Shown piece by piece: positions 1 through 7,607 of a stretch of 42,940 nt of DNA. The position numbers and the translations under genes are program-made. The notes beneath the pieces are model-generated. The model was not told the DNA's origin and ran no database searches. It saw nothing but the letters and a program-made list of their open reading frames with translations. The stretch is from Rikenellaceae bacterium (GTDB taxonomy: Bacteria; Bacteroidota; Bacteroidia; Bacteroidales; UBA932), in assembly GCA_900771005.1 (NCBI GenBank), contig CAAGMI010000123.1, positions 1-42,940 on the forward strand, written 5' to 3'. Position 1 is the first letter of the stretch, and each line of letters starts with the position of its first letter.

Positions 1-73
1 ACCCGGTTTCCCTGTAGATTTCGATGACTTTGTCGTAATACTTCCGACGTTTTTCTGTCGCATACTTGAACAT
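1..73 (-). CDS. Partial N-terminus of an unidentified protein, possibly IS transposase OrfA-like
   Basis: An ATG at 73 on the minus strand opens 24 uninterrupted codons that run off the window. The peptide begins MFKYATEKRRKYYDKV and is rich in Lys, Arg and Tyr. This resembles the first helix of short helix-turn-helix proteins of insertion sequences, but no diagnostic motif lies inside the window. Inverted repeats lie upstream at 137-218, which would fit the end of an insertion element. The assignment is an inference and could be wrong. The open frame itself is seen directly. Confidence 0.35.
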   Translation of the reverse strand, partial: MFKYATEKRRKYYDKVIEIYRETG

Positions 74-136
74 TGTTAACTCTTTGTTGTGAGTCAACCT
101 TTTTCAGTTAAAGACAATCCCTGGCAATTCTGATGG

Positions 137-170
137 TTTTGCTACGTTCGACGTGCAAAACGTAGCAAAA
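137..170. repeat. Perfect 12-bp inverted repeat, GCTACG family
   Basis: Bases 137-148 (TTTTGCTACGTT) are the exact reverse complement of 159-170, separated by 10 bases. The core recurs as a weaker pair at 191-196 and 213-218 (TGCTAC / GTAGCA). The pairs lie between the partial gene at 1-73 and the tRNA. They may be transposon ends or a regulatory hairpin; the sequence does not decide. The rest of 74-365 shows no gene. Confidence 0.6.
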
Positions 171-365
171 CAGTCTCAAAGAATGTGTAATGCTACGCTA
201 AGGCTTTCAAATGTAGCAAAATCCTGGTGAATACAAAAAAGAAGAGGCCGAGCCAGCGAAGCCCACAAAAAAACATTTTTTAAGCATATCAGTAATAATC
301 GCTGCAAAGATATGAATATTAGACCATTACAGCTGTTTTATCACCCAGAATGTCTATTAGCCCCT

Positions 366-404
366 AAAAACAAGAGAAGCCTCAAGCATAAGCTTGAAGC
401 TTCT
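366..404 (-). terminator. Rho-independent terminator of tRNA-Leu
   Basis: In the minus direction a 13-bp stem (arms 392-404 and 375-387, one G-U pair, 4-base loop) is followed within three bases by a T-rich run at 366-373. It begins five bases past the tRNA 3' end, as expected for a single tRNA transcription unit. Confidence 0.85.
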
Positions 405-408
405 AGAG

Positions 409-493
409 TGCCCGAGGCCGGGCTCGAACCGGCACGTCTTTAAAGGACACAGGATTTTGAGTCCAGCGCGTCTACCAATTCCGCCACTTGGGC
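409..493 (-). tRNA. tRNA-Leu (anticodon CAA)
   Basis: An 85-base class II tRNA. The D-arm region reads GGCGGAATTGGTAGACGC, the anticodon loop CTCAAAA gives CAA, the variable arm is long, and the T arm is GCCGG-TTCGAGC-CCGGC with discriminator A. CCA is not encoded. Two stem positions do not pair in my folding: A5-C68 in the acceptor stem and U28-U42 in the anticodon stem. All other stem positions pair. It has its own promoter (519-548) and terminator, so it is transcribed alone and divergently from aroB. Confidence 0.93.
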
Positions 494-518
494 AATACAG
501 CGTTTTTGACGTGGACTG

Positions 519-548
519 CAAAGGTATCCAAAAAACGCGATTTATCAA
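519..548 (-). promoter_or_regulatory. Bacteroidota-type promoter of tRNA-Leu
   Basis: Read on the minus strand: TTG (546-548), 19 bases, then TACCTTTG (519-526). This matches the Bacteroidota primary-sigma consensus TTG-N19-TAnnTTTG exactly. The tRNA begins 25 bases downstream. Confidence 0.8.
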
Positions 549-558
549 ATATTTAGCG

Positions 559-566
559 TATCTTCG
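559..566 (+). promoter_or_regulatory. Probable -7 box of aroB
   Basis: TATCTTCG differs by one base from TAnnTTTG and lies seven bases before the aroB ATG, so the transcript would be leaderless or nearly so. No clear TTG lies 19-21 bases upstream. This is weaker than the other promoters listed. Confidence 0.4.
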
Positions 567-573
567 TTCCATT

Positions 574-1554
574 ATGGATAAAATCAAGATCAAGGTAAGC
601 AATTCGTCAGCCACGCTGAAACTGATGCTGTTCAAGTACAACTCCATATTCGTGGTATATGACCGCAATGTGGAGGTCTTCGTAAAAAAGGCATTCGGCA
701 AGTATCCGAGTCTCGCAATAAGCGCCAGCGAAGAGACAAAGACTATGGATTCCGTGCTGAGGATATGCCAGTGGCTTCTCGAACAGGGAGCGGACCGCAA
801 GGCACTGGTACTGGCTGTCGGAGGCGGAATAACGACGGATATGGTAGGTTTTGCCGCAAGCATCTATAAGAGAGGTATACGCTATGCCAACATCCCTACG
901 TCCCTGCTAGCTCAGGTGGATGCCGCCATCGGCGGGAAGACCGCCGTCAACCTTGATTCTTACAAGAACATCCTGGGCTCCATAAAGTTGCCGGAATTCA
1001 CATTCATAAGCACGAAGACCCTGGAGACATTGCCTCCTAGGGATTACAATGCAGGCATCGCAGAAATGCTCAAGACCTTCATCATCAAGGATGAAATATA
1101 CTACGAAAGAGCCGTGGAGGTATTTTCAGGGGAAAGAAACCCTGAGGATGTCCAGTCGCTCATAGAGGCTGCAGCCAAGTTCAAGGCCTCTATCGTAAAG
1201 AAAGACATATTCGACAGCGGCAATCGCAGGGTGCTCAATTTCGGACATACCTATGCCCACGCCGTGGAATGGTTCCAACATTCCCACGGGGTCACTGGAG
1301 CCTTCAACCACGGAGAAGCAGTCGCCATCGGTATGATACAGGCAGCCAGGAAGTCTGAAGAACTCGGGTGCGCCACTCCGGGTCTTGCAGACAGGCTTGC
1401 GAAGGATTTCGCCGCCTGCGGTCTGCCCACCTCACTTCCTTGCCCGGAAGAGGAACTCGACAAAGCCATACGCCAGGACAAGAAGGCCGAGGGGAACAAA
1501 GTCAATTACGTGCTCATAGAGAAAATAGGGAAAGTCTTCGTCAAAAGAATATGA
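574..1554 (+). CDS. aroB: 3-dehydroquinate synthase
   Basis: Converts 3-deoxy-D-arabino-heptulosonate 7-phosphate to 3-dehydroquinate, the second step of the shikimate pathway, in the cytoplasm with NAD and a divalent metal. The 326-residue product carries the NAD-binding signature GGGITTDMVGFAA, the adjoining IPTSLLAQVDAAIGGKTAVN block and the metal-ligand segment NFGHTYAHAVE. The frame stays open upstream into the tRNA, but ATG 574 is the first start beyond the tRNA and its promoter and gives a normal N-terminus. The length is slightly below the family's usual 340-360. The stop overlaps the next start as ATGA, so aroB and the aroD-aroA fusion are translationally coupled and supply consecutive pathway steps. 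Confidence 0.95.
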   Translation: MDKIKIKVSNSSATLKLMLFKYNSIFVVYDRNVEVFVKKAFGKYPSLAISASEETKTMDSVLRICQWLLEQGADRKALVLAVGGGITTDMVGFAASIYKRGIRYANIPTSLLAQVDAAIGGKTAVNLDSYKNILGSIKLPEFTFISTKTLETLPPRDYNAGIAEMLKTFIIKDEIYYERAVEVFSGERNPEDVQSLIEAAAKFKASIVKKDIFDSGNRRVLNFGHTYAHAVEWFQHSHGVTGAFNHGEAVAIGMIQAARKSEELGCATPGLADRLAKDFAACGLPTSLPCPEEELDKAIRQDKKAEGNKVNYVLIEKIGKVFVKRI

Positions 1555-3494
1555 TCTGCACCTGCATCCAGAACAAAGATCTTGACGGGATTCTCGAAAT
1601 CCTTGAGAACAAGCATACTGAAATGGCTGAAATCCGTCTCGACAGATGTCGTCTGTCGGATGACGAGATAAGGGAACTGTTCTCCGAGACAGACACTCCC
1701 CTGATAGCCACCTGCAGGATTGCGGAATGTTCTCCGGACGAGGCCGACAGGAAACTGTGTCTGGCAATCGAGTCCGGAGCCAGATATGCGGACCTCGAGT
1801 TGGATGCTCCCGTGAATGTCAGCAAGCACATACAGTCCGTATGCAGGAAATTCGGGACTGAGCTGATCCGCTCATATCACAATGCGGATTCAACCCCTGA
1901 CGGGGAAATGCTCTCCCAGATTCTGGAGAGATGCTACCGCTACGGAGCTGACATAGCCAAGATAGCCACCCACGCAGATACTGCCGGGGATTGTCAAAGG
2001 ATAGGGTCTCTATACAAGACTGCCGAGCCTTTCCGCCTGGTAGCTTTCTGTACGGGAGAGAAAGGCAGGGAAAGCCGTATGGACTGTCTGAAATACGGAA
2101 GTCCGTTCTCTTATGCCGCATCAAGCGAGGAAGACAGGATAGACGAGGGCCAGTGGATTTCGGAAGAGATGCACAAGGCCATATATCACGGAGCAAAGAA
2201 ATTTGCAAAAACAGGCCTCAATATGCCTGCGTCAAAGAGTTTCGCACAGAGAGCCATAATCGCCGCAGCATTGGCCGAAGGTACGTCCCACCTCGGTTCG
2301 TATACGGAATGTGAAGACTCAAGGGCCGCCGTCAAGGTGGCCGAAAAACTCGGGGCAAAAGTCACCATGCGGGGTAAGACGTTGGAGATCCGCGGCATCG
2401 GTCCCATAAAGGAAAGGCTGCATCTTAAGGAGGTGCACGCCGGGGAATCGGGACTGCTCGCAAGACTGATGATCCCTATCCTGTCAGTAATCAACGAGGA
2501 ACCGTCAACCGTCACAGGAGAAGGCACTCTTTTGAAACGGCCTCTGGAAGGTGCGGCGGACATTATGGCAGCTTTCGGTGTCCTGCTCAAGGATACCCGC
2601 GTCCCTGTGACCGTCAGCGGACATCTCATCCCGGGGACCGCCGATGTGCCGGGTCAGGGAGGCTCACAACTGATTTCCGGATTGCTTATGGCCCTGCCTA
2701 TGGCGAACAGGGATTCCGTCCTGTACGTTAACGAGCCGAAGAGCATCCCATATATGTACATCACTCTCGACGTGCTCAGGAAATTCGGCATCAGGACAAG
2801 TTCCGAAATGGAAGGCAACGCCGAAATGCTGGAGGCTCAGGACTGGTCATACTGCACGGGTATCACATTCAAGATACGCGGAGCCCAGAGCCTGAAGGCC
2901 GCTGACTTCGACCTTGAATCCGACTGGAGCAGCGCAGCCAACTTTCTTGTGGCCGGAGCCATTTTCGGCAGCGCGGAAATAGAAGGTCTGGACACGAAGT
3001 CCGTTCAGGCTGACCTGACCATCACGGACATACTTCTGGAAGCCGGAGCTTCGGTCTCACAGATCAACGATGATACCGTATGCGTGCGCAGAACCCCGCT
3101 TGAACCATTCCAGACCGATCTTAACAATGCTCCCGACCTTTTCCCTATCGTATCCGTACTGGCAGCCTTCTGCCCCGGAGAAAGCCGGATCAAAGGCATA
3201 GGGAGGCTGGCGGGGAAAGAAAGTGACAGGGCCCGCGCAATATTGGAAATGCTTACCAAAATGGGTGCCCCTGCCGACATCGAAGCCGACGAACTTATCG
3301 TCCACGGCGAAAGCCTCACTCAGAGGCTCGTCTGCGGCCACTTGCTCAAAGGTGGAGAATACTCCTCACACCACGATCACCGTATGCTGATGGCCCTGAA
3401 AGTGGCCTCTCTGGGAACAACAAGCCCCATCGTTGTTGACGATGAGGCTTGTGTAAAGAAATCCTTTCCGGGATTTCTGTCTATTCTGAACTGA
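1551..3494 (+). CDS. Fusion of type I 3-dehydroquinate dehydratase and EPSP synthase (AroD-AroA)
   Basis: A 647-residue bifunctional enzyme. Residues 1 to about 212 are a type I (Schiff-base) dehydroquinate dehydratase: DLEL at 81-84, catalytic His110 in SYHNAD, Schiff-base Lys137 in DIAKIA, Arg176 and Gln201. Residues from about 217 are EPSP synthase: MPASKSFAQRA, HAGESGLLARL, QGGSQLISGLLMALP, the ESDR segment and HHDHRM near the C-terminus. It would dehydrate dehydroquinate and, after shikimate is formed and phosphorylated elsewhere, add enolpyruvate to shikimate-3-phosphate. These two steps are not consecutive. No stop or frameshift separates the domains. Translation from ATG 1551 overlaps the aroB stop. 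The gene ends five bases from the convergent rplQ. Confidence 0.93.
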   Translation: MICTCIQNKDLDGILEILENKHTEMAEIRLDRCRLSDDEIRELFSETDTPLIATCRIAECSPDEADRKLCLAIESGARYADLELDAPVNVSKHIQSVCRKFGTELIRSYHNADSTPDGEMLSQILERCYRYGADIAKIATHADTAGDCQRIGSLYKTAEPFRLVAFCTGEKGRESRMDCLKYGSPFSYAASSEEDRIDEGQWISEEMHKAIYHGAKKFAKTGLNMPASKSFAQRAIIAAALAEGTSHLGSYTECEDSRAAVKVAEKLGAKVTMRGKTLEIRGIGPIKERLHLKEVHAGESGLLARLMIPILSVINEEPSTVTGEGTLLKRPLEGAADIMAAFGVLLKDTRVPVTVSGHLIPGTADVPGQGGSQLISGLLMALPMANRDSVLYVNEPKSIPYMYITLDVLRKFGIRTSSEMEGNAEMLEAQDWSYCTGITFKIRGAQSLKAADFDLESDWSSAANFLVAGAIFGSAEIEGLDTKSVQADLTITDILLEAGASVSQINDDTVCVRRTPLEPFQTDLNNAPDLFPIVSVLAAFCPGESRIKGIGRLAGKESDRARAILEMLTKMGAPADIEADELIVHGESLTQRLVCGHLLKGGEYSSHHDHRMLMALKVASLGTTSPIVVDDEACVKKSFPGFLSILN

Positions 3495-3499
3495 CAGAA

Positions 3500-3976
3500 T
3501 TATTCAGCCTTCTGCTCTGGAGCTTCAGCAGTCTGAGCCGGCTCAGACGCTGCCTTCTTTGTGCTGCGACGGGTAGTCTTCTTGGCTGCTTTCTTAGGAG
3601 CTGCTGCAAGAGCTGCCTCGTTGAAGTCTACAAGCTCGATAAGAGCCATTTCAGCTGCATCACCCTGACGGAAACCGATGTGCAGAACTCTGGTGTATCC
3701 ACCAGGACGGTCTGCGATCTTAGGAGCCACTGTACGGAAAAGTTCTGTGACAGCTTCCTTGTTCTTGAGATAACTGAACACAACTCGGCGGGAGTGTGTA
3801 GTATCTTCCTTAGACTTGGTGATGAGCGGCTCAACATAAGTCTTGAGAGCCTTAGCCTTTGCAACTGTTGTAGTGATCCTCTTTTCAAGAATCAATGAAG
3901 ATGCAAGGTTTGCAAGGAGGGCCTTGCGATGACCGCTCTGTCGACCGAGATGATTGATTGCTTTATTATGTCTCAT
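3500..3976 (-). CDS. rplQ: Large-subunit ribosomal protein L17
   Basis: L17 lies near the polypeptide exit of the 50S subunit. The N-terminus (MRHNKAINHLGRQSGHRKAL) is diagnostic. At 158 residues it is longer than the 120-130 of many bacteria. The extra length is a C-terminal tail rich in Ala, Lys, Thr and Glu, which is common in Bacteroidota. It is the last gene of the rplP-rplQ transcription unit, two bases after rpoA. No hairpin terminator is visible in the five bases before the convergent aroD-aroA gene. Confidence 0.97.
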   Translation of the reverse strand: MRHNKAINHLGRQSGHRKALLANLASSLILEKRITTTVAKAKALKTYVEPLITKSKEDTTHSRRVVFSYLKNKEAVTELFRTVAPKIADRPGGYTRVLHIGFRQGDAAEMALIELVDFNEAALAAAPKKAAKKTTRRSTKKAASEPAQTAEAPEQKAE

Positions 3977-3978
3977 CT

Positions 3979-4986
3979 TTAAATGTTCTTTTTCTTAGGT
4001 TCAATATTGTACTTGGTAACATCCATACCAAATGAGAGCTTCATCTTCTCAACCAGGAGGTCTATCTCATTGAGAGACTTGCGACCGAAATTGCGGAACT
4101 TCATAAGTTCTGCGCGTGAATATGAAACGAGGTCAGCGAAGGTGTCGATATCAGCTGCCTTGAGGCAGTTGTATGCACGTACTGAAAGTCCCATATCTGA
4201 AAGCTTGGTCAGAAGGAGATGTCTCATATGGAGTGATTCCTCATCAAGTTCCTTGCTGTCTGACTCGATAGAGCTCTCAAGAGACATCTTCTTGTCGTCA
4301 GTAAAGAGTTTGAGGTGGTAAATCAGGATGCCTGCTGCGTCCTGAAGAGCAGCATTCGGCGAAATGGATCCGTCAGTGACGATTTCCAAATTGAGCTTCT
4401 CGTAATCAGTCTTCTGCTCGACACGCCAGTTCTCTACGCTCCAGTTTACCTTACGGATAGGGGTATAGATAGCGTCGACAGGAATAGTTCCGATAGGAGT
4501 ATTCTCGTCACGGAGCTCTTCTGCAGGCACGAAACCGCGGCCCTTTGTAATGGTCAGCGAGATTTCAAGCTTTACTGAAGGCTCAAGAGAACAGATGTGC
4601 TGTTCAGGATTCAACACCTTGAAAGAAGACAATCCCTTGGAGATATCTTCAGCTGTAAATTCCTGCTTTCCGCTTATTACGATATTTGCTGTCTCGGTCT
4701 CGACAGAATCAACCATGCGGCGAAGTCTAACCTGCTTGAGGTTAAGGATGATATCCTGCATTCCCTCGATTACTCCAGGGATAGTTGCAAACTCCTGATC
4801 CACTCCGCTGATCTTGATCTGACTGATAGCAAAACCTTCCAAAGAAGCCAACAGGATACGGCGAAGAGCGTTTCCGATGGTCTGTCCGTAACCAGGCTCA
4901 AGAGGCCTGAATTCGAAACGACCAACAGTATCAGTGCTTTCGAGCATGATTACCTTGTCAGGTTTTTGAAATGCTAAGATTGCCAT
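3979..4986 (-). CDS. rpoA: RNA polymerase alpha subunit
   Basis: Alpha nucleates RNA polymerase assembly and contacts promoters and activators. The 335-residue protein has the N-terminal dimerisation domain (GYGQTIGNALRRILLASLEG near residues 33-52) and a helix-hairpin-helix C-terminal domain from about residue 255 (LSVRAYNCLKAADIDTFADL). The order rpsM-rpsK-rpsD-rpoA-rplQ is the canonical alpha operon. Confidence 0.98.
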   Translation of the reverse strand: MAILAFQKPDKVIMLESTDTVGRFEFRPLEPGYGQTIGNALRRILLASLEGFAISQIKISGVDQEFATIPGVIEGMQDIILNLKQVRLRRMVDSVETETANIVISGKQEFTAEDISKGLSSFKVLNPEQHICSLEPSVKLEISLTITKGRGFVPAEELRDENTPIGTIPVDAIYTPIRKVNWSVENWRVEQKTDYEKLNLEIVTDGSISPNAALQDAAGILIYHLKLFTDDKKMSLESSIESDSKELDEESLHMRHLLLTKLSDMGLSVRAYNCLKAADIDTFADLVSYSRAELMKFRNFGRKSLNEIDLLVEKMKLSFGMDVTKYNIEPKKKNI

Positions 4987-5010
4987 ATTGTTCTTGTTTG
5001 GTGTTAACTG

Positions 5011-5613
5011 TTACTTAGAGTAGAGGTCGACGATAAGCTGTTCGTTGATGTTCTCAGGTATCTCAACTCTTGTAGGCATATTGAGATATTTTCCTGTGAG
5101 AGTCTTGGTGTCGAATTCGATCCAGCTGTACTTCGTAACTGAAGCAACGCTTGCCTGGATGACTTCGAGGCTCTTTGATCTCTCTCTGACAGCAACTGTA
5201 TCTCCAGCCTTTACGAAGGTTGAAGGGATGCTGCATACCTCTCCGTTAAGAGTGATGTGATGATGTGATACGAGCTGACGTGCGGCTGCTCTTGTAGGAG
5301 CGATACCCATACGGTAAACCACGTTGTCAAGTCTTGACTCAAGGAGGAGGAGGAGGTTTTCACCCTTCTGTCCGGCCATGCGGGAAGCCTTGTTGTATGT
5401 GTTGTGGAACTGACGTTCGAGAACACCGTACATATATTTGACTTTCTGCTTTTCCTTAAGCTGTGTTCCGTATTCCTTTGTCTTTTTGCGCTTTGCTGCG
5501 AGACCGTGCTGTCCCGGAGGGAAATTTCTCTTCTCGAAATACTTGTCTCCTCCGAAAATAGGCTCGCCGAACTTACGTGCGATCTTGGTACTAGGACCTG
5601 TATATCTTGCCAT
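5011..5613 (-). CDS. rpsD: Small-subunit ribosomal protein S4
   Basis: A primary 16S rRNA-binding protein that nucleates 30S body assembly. The 200-residue product starts MARYTGPSTKIARKFGEP and has the S4 RNA-binding domain in the middle (ESRLDNVVYRMGIAPTRAAA). In well-studied bacteria S4 represses the alpha operon. No leader structure for this was identified here, so that regulation is only a possibility. Confidence 0.98.
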   Translation of the reverse strand: MARYTGPSTKIARKFGEPIFGGDKYFEKRNFPPGQHGLAAKRKKTKEYGTQLKEKQKVKYMYGVLERQFHNTYNKASRMAGQKGENLLLLLESRLDNVVYRMGIAPTRAAARQLVSHHHITLNGEVCSIPSTFVKAGDTVAVRERSKSLEVIQASVASVTKYSWIEFDTKTLTGKYLNMPTRVEIPENINEQLIVDLYSK

Positions 5614-5631
5614 AATTCTTAACTTTTAAAA

Positions 5632-6018
5632 TTAAACTTTACGACGGCCTTTTGGACGACAACCATTATGAGGCATAGGTGTAACGTCGACAATCTCGGT
5701 TACGATAATACCTGCATTGTTAATGGTGCGGATAGCAGACTCACGGCCTGAACCCGGACCCTTGACGTAGCACTTGACTCTGCGCAGACCTGCATCAAAT
5801 GCTGTCTTTGCAGCGTCCTCTGCTGCCATCTGGGCTGCATAAGGAGTGTTCTTCTTTGACCCTCTGAAACCACATTTACCTGCAGAACCCCAGCTGATAA
5901 CCTGGCCCTGAGCATTGGTAAGAGAGACGATAACATTGTTGAAGGTTGATGAAATATGAGCCTCGCCATAAGCTTCAACCTTGACAACTCTTTTGGATGT
6001 TGTAGTTTTCTTTGCCAT
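5632..6018 (-). CDS. rpsK: Small-subunit ribosomal protein S11
   Basis: Part of the 30S platform near the mRNA exit and E site. The 128-residue sequence contains AHISSTFNNVIVSLTNAQG, the GPGSGRESAIR segment and the C-terminal DVTPMPHNGCRPKGRRKV typical of S11. It lies 12 bases after rpsM and 18 before rpsD. Confidence 0.98.
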   Translation of the reverse strand: MAKKTTTSKRVVKVEAYGEAHISSTFNNVIVSLTNAQGQVISWGSAGKCGFRGSKKNTPYAAQMAAEDAAKTAFDAGLRRVKCYVKGPGSGRESAIRTINNAGIIVTEIVDVTPMPHNGCRPKGRRKV

Positions 6019-6030
6019 AATTCATCAATT

Positions 6031-6408
6031 TTACTTGGTTGCTTTCTTCTTGTTGGCAACTGTTTTCTTGCGTCCCTTGCGGGTACGTGCGTTGTTCTTG
6101 GTGCTCTGTCCGCGTACCGGAAGTCCTGAACGATGGCGGATTCCACGGTAGCAACCGATATCCATAAGACGCTTGATATCCATCTGGACTGATGAACGAA
6201 GTTCTCCCTCGATCTTGTACTCTTCATTGATTTCAGTACGGATCTTGGCGATCTGGTCATCGTTCCAGTCACCGACCTTGATATCAAAATCGATACCGCA
6301 CTTCGTAAGAATCTTCCTTGCAGAAGAGCGACCGATTCCGAAGATATAGGTAAGACCTATCTCTCCTCTTTTTTTGTTTGGTAAATCAACACCGGCTATA
6401 CGTGCCAT
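6031..6408 (-). CDS. rpsM: Small-subunit ribosomal protein S13
   Basis: Located in the 30S head, where it contacts the P-site tRNA and the large subunit. The 125-residue product begins MARIAGVDLPNKKRGEIGLT and holds the helix-two-turn-helix and the GIRHRSGLPVRGQSTKNNAR segment. It follows rpmJ after 34 bases, the longest internal gap of this operon. Confidence 0.98.
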   Translation of the reverse strand: MARIAGVDLPNKKRGEIGLTYIFGIGRSSARKILTKCGIDFDIKVGDWNDDQIAKIRTEINEEYKIEGELRSSVQMDIKRLMDIGCYRGIRHRSGLPVRGQSTKNNARTRKGRKKTVANKKKATK

Positions 6409-6442
6409 AATTTATACTTACTTAATTTGTTACGTTGAACTA

Positions 6443-6559
6443 TTATCCCTGACGCATCTTGAACTTAGGGTTCTTCTTGCAGATCACGTAAAGACGACCT
6501 TTACGACGAACGATCTTGCAATCTTCGCTGCGCTTCTTGATGGATGTTTTGACTTTCAT
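6443..6559 (-). CDS. rpmJ: Large-subunit ribosomal protein L36, zinc-free form
   Basis: A 38-residue protein starting MKVKTSIKKRSEDCKIVRRK. Of the four ligands of the zinc-binding form (Cys11, Cys14, Cys27, His32), Cys11 is Ser and the His position is not His, so it should not bind zinc in the usual way. Zinc-free L36 is usual in Bacteroidota. It is placed between infA and rpsM, as in other bacteria. Confidence 0.95.
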   Translation of the reverse strand: MKVKTSIKKRSEDCKIVRRKGRLYVICKKNPKFKMRQG

Positions 6560-6572
6560 ATCGTGATAATTT

Positions 6573-6791
6573 TTATTTGTATCTGAAAGATATACGGCCC
6601 TTGGTCAAATCATAAGGTGAAATCTCAACTCTTACCTTGTCGCCAAGAAGGATGTGGATATAATTCATACGCATCTTCCCTGAAATGTTGCAGAGAAGTA
6701 CGTGACCATTCTCAAGCTCGACTTTGAACATCGCGTTCGGAAGGGTCTCTATCACCTTTCCATCCTGCTCTATTGCTACTTGTTTTGACAT
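6573..6791 (-). CDS. infA: Translation initiation factor IF-1
   Basis: IF-1 occupies the 30S A site during initiation. The 72-residue product is a single S1/OB-fold with the family signatures TLPNAMFKVELENGH and GDKVRVEISPYDLTKGRI. It starts at the usual ATG and is separated from map by 12 bases. The gene order secY-map-infA-rpmJ-rpsM is widely conserved. Confidence 0.97.
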   Translation of the reverse strand: MSKQVAIEQDGKVIETLPNAMFKVELENGHVLLCNISGKMRMNYIHILLGDKVRVEISPYDLTKGRISFRYK

Positions 6792-6803
6792 TAAAACTGC
6801 ACT

Positions 6804-7583
6804 TTAAAATTTAATCTTGCCATCTTTCTCGATATAATCAAAGGTGGACAGCTGCTCAGCCTTGCCTTTACGGACAACAACCGTAAGTTCATAATGAGCC
6901 GCATTCTTGTGGTCACAAGTCTTGACTTCCCAGCCATTTCTGGCCAGATAGACAGCCCTGTCACCAGCATTGATCATCGGCTCAATACAGATTACCATTC
7001 CCTCGACAAGATGAGTGCCCTTGCCCCTGCGCCCGAAATTCGGGACACCGGGCTGCTCGTGCATCTCCTTACCGAGTCCGTGGCCCTCCAAATCACGAAC
7101 CACAGAGAACCCGAATGATTCTGCATACGTTTGCACCGCGTATCCGATATCGCCGGTTCTGTTCCCAGCCACAGCCGCTTCTATGCCCTTATAAAGGGAA
7201 GCCTTCGTCACATCCATCAGTTTACGGGTCTCGGCGGACACTTCCCCGACAGGGAAAGTGTAGGCCGAATCTCCGTTATAACCTTTGTAGAGCGTGCCGC
7301 AGTCCACAGAAACGATGTCGCCTTCTTTGAGCACGTAATCCGATGGGAATCCGTGTACGACCGTACTGTTGACTGACATACAAAGCGCTGCAGGGAAGCC
7401 GTCATAACCAAGGAAGGAAGGGATTGCACCGTTGTCGCGAATGAACTCGTCAGCCACTCTATTCAACTCTAAAGTTGTCACACCTGGAGCGACTCTTTTT
7501 CCGACTTCCGCCAATGTCCTGGAGACAATAATGGCATTCTCGCGAAGGAGCTCGATTTCTTCCTCAGTCTTTGGCTTAACCAT
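6804..7583 (-). CDS. map: Methionine aminopeptidase, type I
   Basis: Removes initiator methionine from nascent proteins using a dinuclear metal centre. The 259-residue product keeps all metal and catalytic residues of the family: His77, Asp94, Asp105, His168 in EGHGLG, Glu201 in CIEPMI and Glu232. The ATG at 7583 is preferred over an in-frame TTG directly upstream. It lies 24 bases after secY and 12 before infA. Confidence 0.97.
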   Translation of the reverse strand: MVKPKTEEEIELLRENAIIVSRTLAEVGKRVAPGVTTLELNRVADEFIRDNGAIPSFLGYDGFPAALCMSVNSTVVHGFPSDYVLKEGDIVSVDCGTLYKGYNGDSAYTFPVGEVSAETRKLMDVTKASLYKGIEAAVAGNRTGDIGYAVQTYAESFGFSVVRDLEGHGLGKEMHEQPGVPNFGRRGKGTHLVEGMVICIEPMINAGDRAVYLARNGWEVKTCDHKNAAHYELTVVVRKGKAEQLSTFDYIEKDGKIKF

Positions 7584-7607
7584 CAACCTTTAAATTAAAT
7601 CAAAGAA

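Noticed and set aside
357..863. Open frame of 168 codons on minus across the tRNA region
   Set aside because: It crosses tRNA-Leu, its promoter and the 5' part of aroB; a chance frame.
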